Part shown: piece by piece, positions 23,701 to 35,269 of the stretch
How the letters are laid out: each line of letters begins with the position of its first letter
Position numbering within the stretch: the stretch's first letter is position 1
Source: Hippasteria phrygiana
Lineage: Eukaryota; Echinodermata; Asteroidea; Valvatida; Goniasteridae
Assembly: GCA_037893225.1 (NCBI GenBank)
Contig: JAZGUH010000452.1
Location: forward strand, 186,001 to 250,000
Direction: 5' to 3'
Length of the DNA stretch: 64,000 nucleotides
Notes under the pieces: model-generated
What the model was told of the DNA's origin: nothing
Databases searched by the model: none
The model's input: the letters and a program-made list of their open reading frames with translations, nothing else
Translations under genes and position numbers: made by a program

Positions 23701-26700
23701 GTCGTGTACTTCCTGTCTTGTCCCGAGCCGAGCTTCTCAAAGTATGCCGATGGCCGTATCAGGTAAGAAGCTGCCACAAAGACGACGGCAATTGGCCTAT
23801 GAACCATGTGAACGCAGCTCGTGAAAATAAAAAATGCCCAATCACATTAGTAAGGGATCCTTTCATATTGCCTGAAAGCGGTATCAATAGCGGTACCGGT
23901 GAGGTTTTGGTTTTTTTGGCGGTACCTGCATTAACTCCCACTGATAATGAGCACGTTTATAAGTCGCGAAGCTTTCTATTCATCAGTAAGGTTTGCGGTA
24001 CAAAATGCGGTACCGCTATCAATACCGCATCTGGACATTATGGAATGCTCCTTAAGAATTAGGCGTGGAACGTCCAATCTCTGAGACGAACACAAATACC
24101 TCTAAAAACGTCATAGAGTTGTTTAAGGGGCGTGGTTAACAAGAGCGGGGCGGTTAAGAATATACTGACAGATCAATTAAGAATTCTTTTACCACCCTGG
24201 GCTTTAATATTGCTACGAATATCTTCCACTTGTTTGTCGTTTCAGTACATCTAACCTTTGTAACAAAGACTGCACCTGTTCTGGTGGACGCTTTGAGCCA
24301 GTTTGTGGGAACGACGGTCTTGTGTACTCAACACCATGTTTCGCTGGCTGCACCGGTCAACGTCCGAATCAAACGGCCGATCCAAACGTCAATATCACGG
24401 TAAGAAGACGAAGTTTGGTCATGTCGACTTTTCTTTTCTTTTCATCTAATCGCATTTCTGAAGTCCACCCACAAAGAAATGTTCTAACCCCAAGAAATTA
24501 AATTACACTAACCTCCTTAACCTAAAAAAATAAAATTCAGCGGATGATTTTTTATTAAGCAAATCATTTTTGAGATGACCATGAATTTGATTGGAATTGT
24601 TTTGATAATCTCCAATGCCAACAAATTATTTCAGAAATCGAGGTCCTTCAAAATGTGTCACATAAAAAGTGTTTCACTTGTTCCTCCATTCTCCCCAAAA
24701 AAGTTTAGAGTTTCTCGATGGATCATCACGATGTTGGACATTTCAAGTAAGAGTGTGAAGATGAAATTTGCGTCGGGGATGATGTAAATTAGAAGAGGGT
24801 TTTTTTGGGGCCCTTTCCCCGACCAGTAAGAGTTTAAACTATTATGTACTGCAGCTTGGAGCAAGTTCTGGTGCTGCTGACCTAGTCCTTTTTGTCAATT
24901 TGCGATTTAAACAACGCATGCGTGGTCTGTTTTTCACTTAAACGCGTCTAGTCGATCAAATACGTCAAATCTAGTTAGTGTGTAGCAACAACAAACTGCA
25001 AAGAATGTCGTCTGCTAGTTGTTAACGAAGCAAATGTTGGCACGTCAATTGTATTTTCTATTATTTTTTTTCTATTATTTTCTCTACTTAACTTTAGTGC
25101 AATAAATAATTCATTATCGTATTGCAAAGAGTTATTATCATTGATTGGACAAAACCAACAATTTATCGTAAACGTTTGCCAAACTTGCCCAGTTTACCTA
25201 TCCTCCATCTTGAAACCGTGACGTAATTCGCGAATTTGACTAGAGAAACCGTGGTATGGGGCTAGGTTGATCCAGTTGGACTAGCTAGTCAAACCACGAA
25301 GCGTTCAAGTGACATCTAGATTGACTATGGTTAAGGGAGCACTGCCTATAACCCATGGTCGGGCCAGGCCATTGAAAAGCCTGGCTAAGCCCCAGGAACG
25401 CCCGGGCCTTCGGGCTTCTATAATCCCGTGGTTGTACACAATAAACTGCCCACTAATGCTGGAGTCCAGCCAGCTCCCATTTTTCACCCAGACTTGATAT
25501 CCGGCCCGTGAATGGAATGACAACAAAAGCAATCACTAGTAGATGCTCTAATTGTTAGGAGATGTGTGGTTCACAATAGCAAGACTATTAAGTCAGAAGG
25601 CCCGGGCCTGGCCAGGCTTTTCAACGGCCTGGCCCAACCATGGGTTAGGCAGTGCTCCCTAAGTCTAGTCACTCCAGTCGCCCAACCGAACTTGCTCTTG
25701 ACTGGGCTAGAGAAATAATGCAATGTTGTTCGCCTCTTGTGTCCTATGTTAGGTCTACACTGGCTGTTCGTGTAGCGCAGGACCCAATGCCACTAGTGAA
25801 CTCTCACAGCAGGCGCCCATGGGGAAATGCTTGGATCCTTGTAATATGATCTACTTCGCCGGTATTGTTCTCTTCGGAGTGGTGTTCTTTGGGACGCTTG
25901 CCAAGAATCCTTTAGTCATGGTGACAATGAGGTATTGTTTTCCTCTACGAAAATTCAATAAATGCGTTCGAAAGCAATGAATTAATATCCCTCTTGAAGC
26001 AGAAAAAATAGCAACATGAAGGGAAACGTGCACCAGGCAAGGAATTCCATAGAGATACAGAACGAGGGAAAACGCTATTGGCATAGCTTTTTTTGTTCTA
26101 CATCTAAGTACAGCTATAGAGTATATTGGTGGAAACAGGCGGATAGCCGAGTTTCGCGCTCAAACACCCTAACTGGAGGAACCAAGCTGGACAAACCGGT
26201 GGAACATTTACCATGAAAATATCTGTAGAACAGACTATAACAGTAGCAACAGATCTCCGGTGAGAGAGTGATTGTAAGGATAAGCCCAATCACTCTATCA
26301 TCGGAGATATCTTGGTTCTCGTCTAAAACGACTCATAACTCAGATCGGGGTTTTTAGGATAATAGGATTCGGCGCACATGCTTTACGTGGCTAAAAACGG
26401 GTAAAATCGCTCATTTCAATTTCCTTGTTACAGATGTGTTGGAGACGATAAGATGTACGCACTTGGAGTTCAGAGTTTATTTGGACGAGCATTGGGTGAG
26501 CAAGATTCTTTAGCGCCCGCAAGGGAAATCGGACATTAAGTCGCATGACCTATTTTTGATTTCAATTTACATGAAAATCGTCAATACCACACATTTCACA
26601 AACAGAGAACTCCGGAGATCTATGGTCATCAAGGTCTGCAACCAGGCATGATGATACAGGACGCAGAAGTAAACTTGTAGCAGTTATCAATGAATATTTT

Positions 26701-29700
26701 TCAATACACCTGACACCTGATAACTGTGTATATTTTTTGTACAATATTAAAGTTGTCTAACGCGAAAATCTATGTTATAGAAATATAAATCAAAAAATGG
26801 CCTGACGTTTCGAACTTAAGCAAGTTCTTTCTCAAAGGCAAATGACAGAGTACAAGAAACAAACATGTAGGGAACACGCATGCATGAGGGGGTGGGTGGA
26901 GAAACACAAAAGAGGGATGCAAAGGAGCCTGGCAGTGGGTAAACATCAAAGGGACGGGAAAGGACAGCCAGGAAGAAAGGAACAAAGAAGTGTGGTGTAG
27001 GGTAAGGATGAAGGAGGGGAGGGATTAAGATGAAGGACGAAGCTGGGGAAAGGGGACAAAGGAGTGTGGTGAAGGGGGGAGGGGGGGGGGGGTAAATAGA
27101 AGGTGGTAATATATATAAATATATTAAAAAAATATATATTTTCTATTACATCAAACTTTCTTACCTTCAATGGCAGGATTTTTGCCGGCTCCTCTATACT
27201 TTGGAGCGGCCATCGAGGGGGCCTGCATCTTAGACCGAATCGAATGTGGAAAGGCGGGCGACTGTCTCGTTTACGACGCTCAACTCTTCCGTCTAACCTT
27301 CCTCTGTATCTTCTTTGGTCTCAAGGTGAGGGCCCTGCAACATGTTTCAGTTGCGCTATCTACGCCTTACTAGAAATAGAGAAACACTGTTTCGTAGAAT
27401 GTCATCTTCATCGGTATTTTAAATTCATACATGTGCATATGGAGTACCGAAATGAGGACGTCACATTTCAGTGTTCAGAACCAACACCAAATTATGCTAC
27501 ACTGTTATTCTCCTGTGTAAAAATCCGCTGTGTAGAAAAGATTTTAAACAACCATGTGTAATTATTGAACAAGGTTGTGTGATCATATCCAAGTTGTGTA
27601 AATGCTAGGTTGTGTAAATGCATATAAATCGATATTGTCGCCAAAACTGAATTTAAACAACTGTTGTGTAGACTTTGAAGCACGTGATAAGAAATAAACC
27701 AATCACGAAGTACGACCAATCAGAAATGAGGATATTTTTATTCACAAAAGTCAGGTTAAATTACCGTGTTTAGTCCAAAAATATACTTTCTTGAATATAA
27801 TATGTTTTATTCAAACAATTCCAGAATAGAATGTTAATATCTATTTTACAAACATAGGTGAATAATCTTATTACATCTCCTTTAATTTCATATTCAAATA
27901 TTGAAATTGTTCATGGGAAGCCATGACTTTATGATGAGGGGGATACGCTGAATATAAGGCTAAATCACAACATCGTTCACTTTGTAGTCTTTAGTAGCAT
28001 GTGTGCACTCTACCTTAGTAATGTATAATAAGTTACTTCCGTTCAGTCTGGTTCCGAATTCATTCATTTCTGTTAGTTAATGGCAATCCACACTGTAAAA
28101 AAATCCCGTAAATTTACTGTGCACTTCCCGTAATTTTTAAGGTTTTGTACCGTTTTTGCTTCAAAAATTAACCAATTGCTGTGTAAACCATTTACACAAC
28201 TAATTGGGTAAATGAATTTTACACATGATTGTGTAGAAATACTACACAGTCAACTGTTGTTTACAAATTACACAACCAGGGTTGTGTAAACTGTTTACAC
28301 AACAGTTGCTAGGTTCATAGGCCTATACTAAACAGCGGTTGTGTACAATTTTACACAACTGTAATAACAGTGTAGCACTTGTTTTGTAGAAAGAGAACCG
28401 TTCGAAACCACTGTGTTGACAAGAGACAACCTTTCACAGGAAGTTTGGCAGCCATGTTGGAATTTGGTTTGTCAAGTCTGTCACACCTCTCTAGCGTATT
28501 ACTGCTAATGCAAGATATTCTCAACAGACAAGATGTTTACGGAGAGCCAGTCAGTTTGGAAATCGCTTTATAACAAGAATGTTAATTAAGTGTTAATTAA
28601 ACGTACTGTACACCATTTTCAAACAGCAAAAAAACAAAACTACTGAATCATTTCGAAATACCGTACTATACTGTAAGTAAATAGCAGTCTCAAGCATCCT
28701 GTGAGATCATGCCACCTGGTGTGCTGTCGTTTTCAAGAAAAGTGGAAATGTATATCGTTTTCCAATTGTCGACCGACAGTCGTTGGAAATAGTCTAGTTC
28801 CCCGACCTGATATTTCCCTAACTCTATAAATTTCTCCGTTGTCTAAACTATGGTCAGGGAACCAGTACCAGACTTTTTTTGTCCTCCGTTTTCCCAGCAT
28901 CTATGCACACAAAACTTTAAACAGATCACTGTCATGGAGGGAAGTAATCGGGTGGTTTTTGGTCGGTTTTGTTTGGTTTTCACAGAAGGTAAAGACTTAT
29001 CACAGGGCATATAGTGTTCTTAGGCAAAATTAGGTATCTTTCAAATCACCTGTTTGTGATTTAATTATGCGATAGCCACAACACATTTTGGGCTCATCAC
29101 ATTTTGGATTCTGTTTTTCTTGTTCGCTAGGTTCTTACACTTCTATCCTACTCGGCTGCTACGGTGGGAGTGTTTAAGAAAGCAAAAGAGGAGAGCAGGG
29201 AGGGGAAATATGAAAGTGATCACAAGGTATGTAGGAATGACAGGTGTTAAGGGCCTAACGCCATATTTACTATTTAGGATTTTAGTAAAAAAAAATAAAA
29301 AAATAGAATTTTCTCGAAACTGAGGAGCACATATCACACTGCACTTTGCACGACCCTAGAAACCTTTGAATCGAGAGCAATGACGAATTATTCAGTTTAA
29401 GGGGAGTGGCGAAACCCAAGTATACAATATTTTTTTGAACCAAATCCGCACGATGGTCCCGGACGGGAATCGAACCGGTTCAACATCACAGTTGAAAGGC
29501 GAGGAAGCCATCATAAACCAACCCCGCCCCTCTTCGTTTGAAAGCTATGCGAGACTAGCAGGTCGAGTATAAACGTCGTGGTTTACAGTACGTTCAATAG
29601 AGTACCGAAGTGATGACGTCAATCAATGCAATGTTTGGAACCAGAATACATTCTAAACTGCATGTGTTTGGAACCAGTTGCCGCGGCAATTGACGTCAGA

Positions 29701-30069
29701 TTCGGTACTCTATACAACGCTGTCTGTCTCTATTTGCAAGACACGGATGGCTCCTGCGTATTAATAAGGGTCAAAAGTTATTCGGGATAAAATAACCGAC
29801 GTAATGACGCGATGTTACGCGAACGCCCATGAGATTGAATTTAACACGTGCGCGTTGTGCGACCACCCTGCGCGTTCACACGCGAGCGTTAGGTCACGGG
29901 TCATTCGGGATAACTATGTCATTTTGCACATGTGCGCTGCTGAAATACCGAACTGGCTTCCTTTTTTTTTTAGAATGGTGAAGTGTTCAAGGAGATTGAG
30001 GGATCGTACAACAAAGGCTACGAAGCCGACGTGGAGACAAGAAACCAGACGGCACAGACTGAATTCTGA
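17741..30069 (+). CDS. Gene B: OATP/SLCO-family organic anion transporter, 11 coding exons
   Basis: Predicted plasma-membrane carrier for amphipathic organic anions. The coding exons are 17741-18084, 20693-20898, 22398-22688, 23154-23318, 23567-23762, 24246-24399, 25753-25931, 26434-26495, 27177-27325, 29131-29226 and 29974-30069. Intron phases are 2,1,1,1,2,0,2,1,0,0, all GT-AG, giving 645 residues. The ATG is the first in the exon, with A at -3. The signature W-L-G-A-W-W lies at residues 221-226. Exon 1 carries helices 1-3 and ends in an N-G-T sequon. The Kazal-type loop with 10 cysteines spans exons 6 and 7 (about residues 405-490). The tail is charged and ends Thr-Glu-Phe, a possible PDZ ligand. 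It is the close paralogue of gene C: every coding exon has the same length. Introns carry F1 and F2 MITEs, a fold-back element and an F4 element. The substrate cannot be read from the sequence. Confidence 0.95.
18773..19594. mobile_element. Fold-back element with about 216-bp arms and tandem-repeat loop
   Basis: The left arm 18773-18989 and right arm 19379-19594 are near-perfect inverted copies, both carrying TTTTCACGAACAGACGAATT at the outer side and AATTAATTACAGAGTT at the inner side. The loop (19013-19350) holds about four tandem units of 65-82 bp built around TTGCCAGAAAATGGATTTT and TTTTCACGAAGAGACGAA. It lies in intron 1 of gene B. No transposase frame is seen. Confidence 0.8.
19722..19960 (+). 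mobile_element. Family F3 MITE
   Basis: This is an uninterrupted F3 copy with AAGCTTTATGAAATTGGCCC at its right end and TTGCTTAGCATG motifs inside. It lies in intron 1 of gene B. Confidence 0.65.
20081..20385. repeat. Degenerate GC-rich array (GTCGCACGGCAGTTGTAC)
   Basis: GTCGCACGGCAGTTGTAC-like units recur at irregular 20-40 bp spacing, more GC- and CpG-rich than the surroundings. Minus-strand open frames across it show repeated VQLPCDCR-like blocks, as expected from a repeat. It lies in intron 1 of gene B. Confidence 0.6.
20930..21146 (+). mobile_element. Family F1 MITE in intron 2 of gene B
   Basis: This F1 copy has a decayed left end, an intact interior and the right end AAATACCGAACTGGCTTA. 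It contains AGGTCAAAGGTTA at 20952-20964, a near-consensus DR1. It begins about 30 bp after the exon donor at 20898. Confidence 0.75.
23876..24036. mobile_element. Small inverted-repeat element (GCGGTATCAATAGCGGTACCG)
   Basis: AGCGGTATCAATAGCGGTAC on the left is mirrored by GTACCGCTATCAATACCGCA on the right, about 115 bp apart, in intron 5 of gene B. Similar GCGGTATC termini appear as fragments near 7655 and 62284. It is non-coding. Confidence 0.55.
24246..24399 (+). other. Kazal-type loop exon of gene B
   Basis: The exon encodes C-NKD-C-T-C, then PVCGNDGLVYSTPC, then FAGC, the six core cysteines of the OATP extracellular loop 5. It ends with an N-I-T sequon. The equivalent exon of gene C is 43054-43207. 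Confidence 0.9.
25335..25659. mobile_element. Family F2 MITE, TAA target duplication
   Basis: It has GGGAGCACTGCCTA ends, TAA on both sides (25332-25334 and 25660-25662) and the F2 interior. It lies in intron 6 of gene B, about 90 bp before exon 7. Confidence 0.8.
26940..27095 (+). repeat. Purine-rich, G-rich tract before exon 9 of gene B
   Basis: This is about 150 bp of almost pure purine on the + strand, with several runs of four to twelve G ending about 80 bp before the exon 9 acceptor. It could form a G-quadruplex or triplex in DNA or pre-mRNA. Confidence 0.7.
27496..28376. mobile_element. Family F4 element, arms built of TTGTGTAAA motifs
   Basis: The ends GCTACACTGTTATT are inverted. 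Both arms are packed with TTGTGTAAA / TTTACACAA words. The core (about 27690-28095) contains CCAATCAGAAATGAGGA, AATTGTTCATGGGAAGCCAT and ATTACTTCCGTTYAGTCTGG-like blocks also found in the other F4 copies. It lies in intron 9 of gene B and is non-coding. Confidence 0.7.
28640..28965 (+). mobile_element. Family F6 element copy
   Basis: This matches 376-930 and 53985-54350 around CACCTGGTGTGCTGTCGTTT and CAAAACTTTAAAC. It lies in intron 9 of gene B, about 165 bp before exon 10. Confidence 0.55.
29455..29545 (-). other. tRNA-derived SINE fragment
   Basis: Read on the minus strand, GGTTCGATTCC is a perfect tRNA B box, preceded at tRNA-like distance by an A-box-like TGGTTTATGATGG. The stem pairing is too poor for a functional tRNA. 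It lies in intron 10 of gene B. Confidence 0.45.
29600..29710. mobile_element. TA-flanked MITE (GAGTACCGAA ends)
   Basis: The ends GAGTACCGAAGTGATGACGT and the complement with TTCGGTACTC are inverted, with TA duplicated at both borders. It is related to 16353-16515. Confidence 0.75.
29763..29959 (+). mobile_element. Family F1 MITE abutting the last acceptor of gene B
   Basis: This F1 copy has lost its left terminal repeat. Its right end (AATACCGAACTGGCTT) stops 12 bases before the acceptor AG of the last coding exon (29974). The usual branch-point zone therefore lies inside the element. Confidence 0.75.
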
Positions 30070-31703
30070 TTCAACTCAGCAGCTTTGGACGGGTCATATA
30101 ATGGGTCATATTTTTACAAACAAAAAAACATGAACGACTTCAGTTGGAGCTATTTATGGTGTTTTTGTCACGTGTGAGTGATTGGCTGTAACGACTATAT
30201 TTCTTTCGGCCTATATATAGATATTGTGGACATTACTTTAACCTTTAATGTCCGTCTAGAATTACCAGATTATACAGTTTGTTGTTTAAAATTCGTAAAC
30301 TTTGGTTGAATTAGTAGATAATGTGTATTACATTGCGTAATTAATAATGCTATTCTGTACACCTGCTCTTTCAAATACGACATGTCGTGGTTGGGACGGA
30401 ACAGACAAAAAAAAGTCTGAAGACGAAAACAGTACAAGCTACCTCACTTTCCTATATACTTCCATGCTCGCCCCATTTTGGGGAAGGCGAGCTGGTCTCC
30501 CCAACGGTGGAAGTTACCCCGCCTGGGCCTATAGGTCTGAAAATTGGGATAATTTCTTTGCTATCTATTGAACATATATTCGCTATTTAGATCTGGCCCC
30601 AGGAAAATCGTAAGGGTGGTAGGGCTGGCAACCTAAAATGTGGCCAACCCCACCACCTCTGTTGTAGCCCTTTACCTATATAGTGGCGTTTAACCTTGTA
30701 TTGGGCGACTTCCATAAATAATACTTCCCTGAAATTATAATAGTCAACAAAACATCGGTTGTTGAAACGCAGCTTCGAAAAGGGGGAAAGATTTGACATA
30801 ATTTAACAGATTTTTTGCCGGCAGCTTCCACTACATTACTTTGACATTTTCCATAAATTCCATCAGGATATGACATCATGATCGTGCCAAGGTGAAGGGT
30901 GTAATTTAATGGTATATAGAACACTATCGCTAAATATCGCTCCACTCAAGAATCAAGCGATTGTTAAAAGTGGAAAGAATTATACACGTATATATATAGT
31001 TTACTGTTTTTATTTCAATATCAATATCCCGTCCTGGAAAAAAGGCGAGATTTAGAACTTCACCAAAAAATAATAAATAAATAAACATAATTCCAATGAT
31101 AATACTCTGAAATCCGAACATAAAATATTTTGAGCACCATTTTTACTCGCAGATTCTGTTTCGTGCACCAGGTATTCATAGCTATTTTTGCCAAACTTGG
31201 TAATTTTCCCCCCTATTTTCTTTTAGATATTTCTAGTTTCAAGTCCTGATTAATACACGCCATGCTTTGTATAAACAGTATCTTAAACTTTCTTGCGTTT
31301 ATAAAATTAAGTATTTTACCAGACATTACCGTATATTCGAATATTATATTTTGTATTAGCCAACTAAGTGTTTTCTGCAATCTAGTTATAGTTGTTCTTA
31401 TATAGAGTTGCGGTCGAAAGTTGACATAAACTTGGATGATGTTCTTTTTTAAAGGGATACCAGTACTTTACGTTTTCTTTAACAATTTTTTTTCCTAGGG
31501 ATTTTCAAATTGTGTGTTTTGTTTCAACGAAAGAAAAACTGTTTTTGTCAGTTGGGCGTCCATAACCTTCCCAAAAAGGTTTCCATGCCACTTTTACACC
31601 GCAACTGCACATCGTTATTCTTGTTTTATATTATCACATATATGAAGAGTAACGCTCTTTCCAACTTGTATTTCTTTACTTTTTGTACATTCGTTCTATA
31701 GGT

Positions 31704-32292
31704 ATACGCTGTAAAAAAAATCCCGTATAATAACGGGTTTTCCCCCCCTGTAACAAAAAACCCAAACCATCACCGTATTTTAGTTTTAACGGGTTTTGGA
31801 CGTAAAATCTAATGTTCTCCTACACGAATCTCATTACGCAGCAACTAACCAATCAGATCTGAGGAAATTTGTGTTCACACAAGTCATGTTAAATGGTAGT
31901 GTTTCGTCCAAAAACACGGTTTCTTTAATTCTTCAATTATTTAGATTTTCTGTAAACAGAGGTGAGGAATCGCCTTACATCTCCTTTCGTATTTAAATGT
32001 TGGAATTGTTCATGGGAAACCGTGACTTCATCATGGCGGGATGAGGCTGAATATAAAGCTAAAGCACGACATGATTCAGTTTGTAGTGTTTAGTAGATTA
32101 TCGTAGTATTTGTACACTTTATACCTTTAGTAATGTATAATAAATTACGTCCATTTAGTCTGGTTCCAATTTGTGTTAATTTGAAATTACTTACACCATG
32201 CTTTCAGTAACTTAGGGAATTTTTTCACAACCCGTCTTTTTACGGGAATAGTCGGGTTATTTTAGGGGACATTAACGTAAGATAACAGTGTT
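31704..32292. mobile_element. Family F4 element, arms built of CGGGTTTT motifs
   Basis: The core (about 31847-32165) matches the F4 copy at 27496-28376, but both arms use ACGGGTTTT / AAAACCCGT words instead of TTGTGTAAA. It is non-coding. Confidence 0.65.
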
Positions 32293-32557
32293 CACAAGTC
32301 GTTATAGTGTTACGGTCTGAAAATCTACAGACTATCCGTAAATACAAATTACTAGAAAAAGCCTGAAGTTTCTCAGATGCAACAAAGAAATCAAACAAGT
32401 ACATGTACATTGTATAAGGCTTGGCGTAAACAACTCTGACCCATTCATTCACAGGGTCAGCCGAGGTCGCACGCGTATGCAAATAAGTGGCGCGTGGCCT
32501 GTGACAAAACATCTGTTTGTGCCGGTTGTACATAATAACACTGACAACATTAACTTT

Positions 32558-32905
32558 GCCGTTGAAAAGCCTAGCCACGCCCGGGCCTTGTGGCTTTTAG
32601 TCTTGCTATTGTGAGCCACGAATCACCTAACAATAGAGCATCTACTAATCGATAAAGTCCGGCCTCTGCTAGGCTAGGCCGGGCTGTGGCCTCTCCCACA
32701 CTAATCTGTATAGCGATTGCTTTTGTTGTCATTCCATTCGCGATCAAATCTGGGTGAACAATGTGAGCTGGCTGGACTCCAGCATTAGTGGGCAGCTTAT
32801 TGTGTATTAACCAGGGGATTATAGAAGCCCGAAGGCCCGGGCGTTCCTGGGGCTTGGACAGGCTTTTTAACGGCCTGGCCCGACCATAGGTTAGGCAGTG
32901 CTCCC
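32558..32905. mobile_element. Family F2 MITE, left-truncated
   Basis: The interior and right end (GTTAGGCAGTGCTCCC) match F2. The left terminal repeat is missing and replaced by unrelated sequence at 32557. Confidence 0.7.
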
Positions 32906-32911
32906 TAAAAC

Positions 32912-33926
32912 TACACTGTAAAAAAATCCCGCATTTTTAGGGTGAAAAGCATGTAAATATCACGGTGAATAACCGCAAATGGACTGCGCACTGCATTTTA
33001 CAGGAAAAATCCGGGCTTTTCCCGTACAATGCAGCGCACAGTCCATTAAATGGACTGTGCGCTGCAATGTAAATTTTACAGTTATTTCCTCATTTCTGAT
33101 TGGTCGTGCAATATTGCAACATAATAGGCAACCCATTAAGTAGCAATAGCACGACCAATCAGAAATGAGGAAATCTGTGTTCACAAAAGTCAGGTTAAAT
33201 TGCCGTGTTTAGTCCAAAAATACACGTTCTTGACCATGTGTTTTATTCAAACAATTCCCCAATAGAATTTGGATTTTTCCTTTTTACAAACATAGGTGAG
33301 GAATCTTATTACATCTCCTTTAATTTCGTATTCAAATATCAAAATTAATCATGGGAAGCCATGACTTTATTATGGGGGATAAGCTGATTATAAAGCTAAA
33401 GCACAACATCATTGAGTTTGCATTTGTACACTCCACCATAGTAATGTATAGTTACTTCCGTTTAGTCTGGTACTTACTTCATTCATTTCTGTTAATTAAT
33501 GACAACCACTGATCTCTATGTAAACTAAATAGCGCATCGGCTATTCGAAATGAAGCCACCGTCCGCCATGTTAACACTCCCAATACAACAGGTTTTCCAA
33601 CCTTGTCCCCAGGGTCTCCTTTCATCCTCGTTCTCCTTACATAGCGATCAGTGGTAAATTGGGAGTGGTAATATGGCGTGCGCTGGCTTCAGTTGCTTGT
33701 ACAGCGCGCAATGGCCAATGAGCTATCCAGTTTATATGGAGATCAGTGATGACAACCAACACTGTACAAAATCCTGTAAATTTACTGTGCATTTCCGTTT
33801 TTTGCATTAACCCTAGAGAAATTTTACGGGAAATTCCCGTAAATTTTACGGTTTTTCGCTGGCAACCCGTTTTACTGGGAATTTACCGTAAAATTTGTAA
33901 TTACGGGCATTATTTTTTACAGTGTG
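32912..33926. mobile_element. Family F4 element with nested hAT-like MITE
   Basis: The ends ACACTGTAAAAAAAT and ATTTTTTACAGTGT are inverted. The arms use CCCGTAAATTT and GCAGCGCACAGTCCAT words. The core matches the other F4 copies (CCAATCAGAAATGAGGAAAT, CATGGGAAGCCATGACTTTA). A 242-bp element sits at 33507-33748. Confidence 0.7.
33507..33748. mobile_element. hAT-like MITE, 8-bp target duplication ATGACAAC
   Basis: The ends CACTGATCTCYATRTAAACT are inverted for about 26 bp. ATGACAAC occurs on both sides (33499-33506 and 33749-33756). The same site is uninterrupted in the F4 copies near 28080 and 61618, which confirms a later insertion. An 8-bp duplication with CA..TG ends is typical of hAT elements. 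Confidence 0.85.
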
Positions 33927-34359
33927 AAGTTAATAGTTAAGTCAGTTGTATTTCCTCCCAGTGGTTACTCTCATAAGAATGGATGTAGTGCGTAGTGACT
34001 CTACACAACTGACCATTCCGATACCATACTTGGACCAAATGTTATATTCTTTATACAAATAGCCTTAAATGCATGTCTAATTGTTGATCGTTGTTCTCTC
34101 ATTTTCTATTTAGATGACGGCTGCATTTGCATATTAATTGTTTGGAATTTTATATATAAAATATTAAAATACTAGCGGCTGGGGTGTAAGTCGCTCATCT
34201 CGTACATTTTTTAATCATTCCCGAAGAAATCTGACGTGGCACACTATGAACAGCTAACAAAAGAAAAACGGTGCACTAACAATGAACATGCATTGATACC
34301 TGGCACTAAATCCATTGTTACTTGTTCACAGTGGCATACATCTACACTCTCGTCGTACC

Positions 34360-34850
34360 TCACTGTTGACACTAGCTTTTTCAAAGTTCAAAGTTCTTAA
34401 TAACATAACGATTTGCGAAAAAATTGAATAGCTAGGCCGCATTCAAGTCGCGTGACGCCTGCTTTTTGCCGTTGCGTTACCAGGGGGTCGATTAAAGTCG
34501 TTTGCATTCATAATTTCGTTCGAATCACCGGGAAACTGATAATACAACTTCAGTTGGTCTTTATCTTTTGGTGATTACCGGTTCCTTAACCCTAATAGTG
34601 TTTTCCTACCAAGTTAAACCTTAACGCATTGTGGACAAAAGCTCCACCTCCAAGCCGTTAGCCAGGGGCGTGGTTAGAGTCCAGTGGCAGTGACTAATAT
34701 TAAATAAATCCTGTTCCGCCACTCGGTGCATACTTTATCAGACAGTCAGCCTACACACTGAACATTACTGAATGTGCACACGAACAAGACAGTCGAGTCG
34801 AGCGCACGAGATCCAACGCGGTACCGTTAGCTGGAACACTTACAGCACAG
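34360..34850 (+). promoter_or_regulatory. Gene C promoter and non-coding first exon (conserved in gene B)
   Basis: It contains, in the same order as upstream of gene B, TCAAAGTTCAAAGTTC (34382-34396, a DR1/HNF4-like motif), GCCGCATTCAAGTCGCG, TTGGTCTTTAT with GGTGAT, and GGGGCGTGG with CAGTGAC. The conserved region ends at a GTAACTTC donor (34851), so the last 100 or so bases are probably a non-coding exon spliced to about 35634. The transcription start is inferred only. Confidence 0.5.
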
Positions 34851-35269
34851 GTAACTTCGATTTCTTTTCCACGTTTATGATACCTAAGCCTTCCAGAGTT
34901 GCTCCATGCATTTTAAGTTCACGTTAGCTTACTCAGTTAAATCATTCTGCATTTGTAAAAAGAAATTTACCCTTCCAAATGTTTATAAAAAATAACAAAG
35001 AAAACCAAAAATTGACAAGTCCCTTGTGTACACAAGGGATTTTAGGCTAGGTAAAATTGCTACGAAAAAGGGCCACATTTTGGGTTGAAAACCTACCAAC
35101 CTTACTGTTGTTTTCCTGGGACCGGATCTAAATAGAGGATAAACTTTTAATGGTTTCAGAAATATTTTCGGACGTTTTCAGACCTGTGGGCAACTTCCTC
35201 CGTTGGTGAGACCAACTCGTTTCACGCCTTTAAGTTTATAACAATTCAAAACAATGTGGAAATAATCAA

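Larger units (their letters stand above)
30070..34359. other. Intergenic region between genes B and C
   Basis: No gene is recognised. It starts with the gene B 3' flank, where no perfect AATAAA is near. It then holds an F5 repeat (30470-30720), AT-rich DNA, an F4 element (31704-32292), a truncated F2 (32558-32905) and a second F4 (32912-33926) that itself contains an hAT-like MITE (33507-33748). Confidence 0.6.

Noticed and set aside
27496..28376. CRISPR-like or satellite array, because of many TTGTGTAAA words
   Set aside because: Spacing is irregular and orientation mixed, and the words form inverted arms around a core shared with other element copies.
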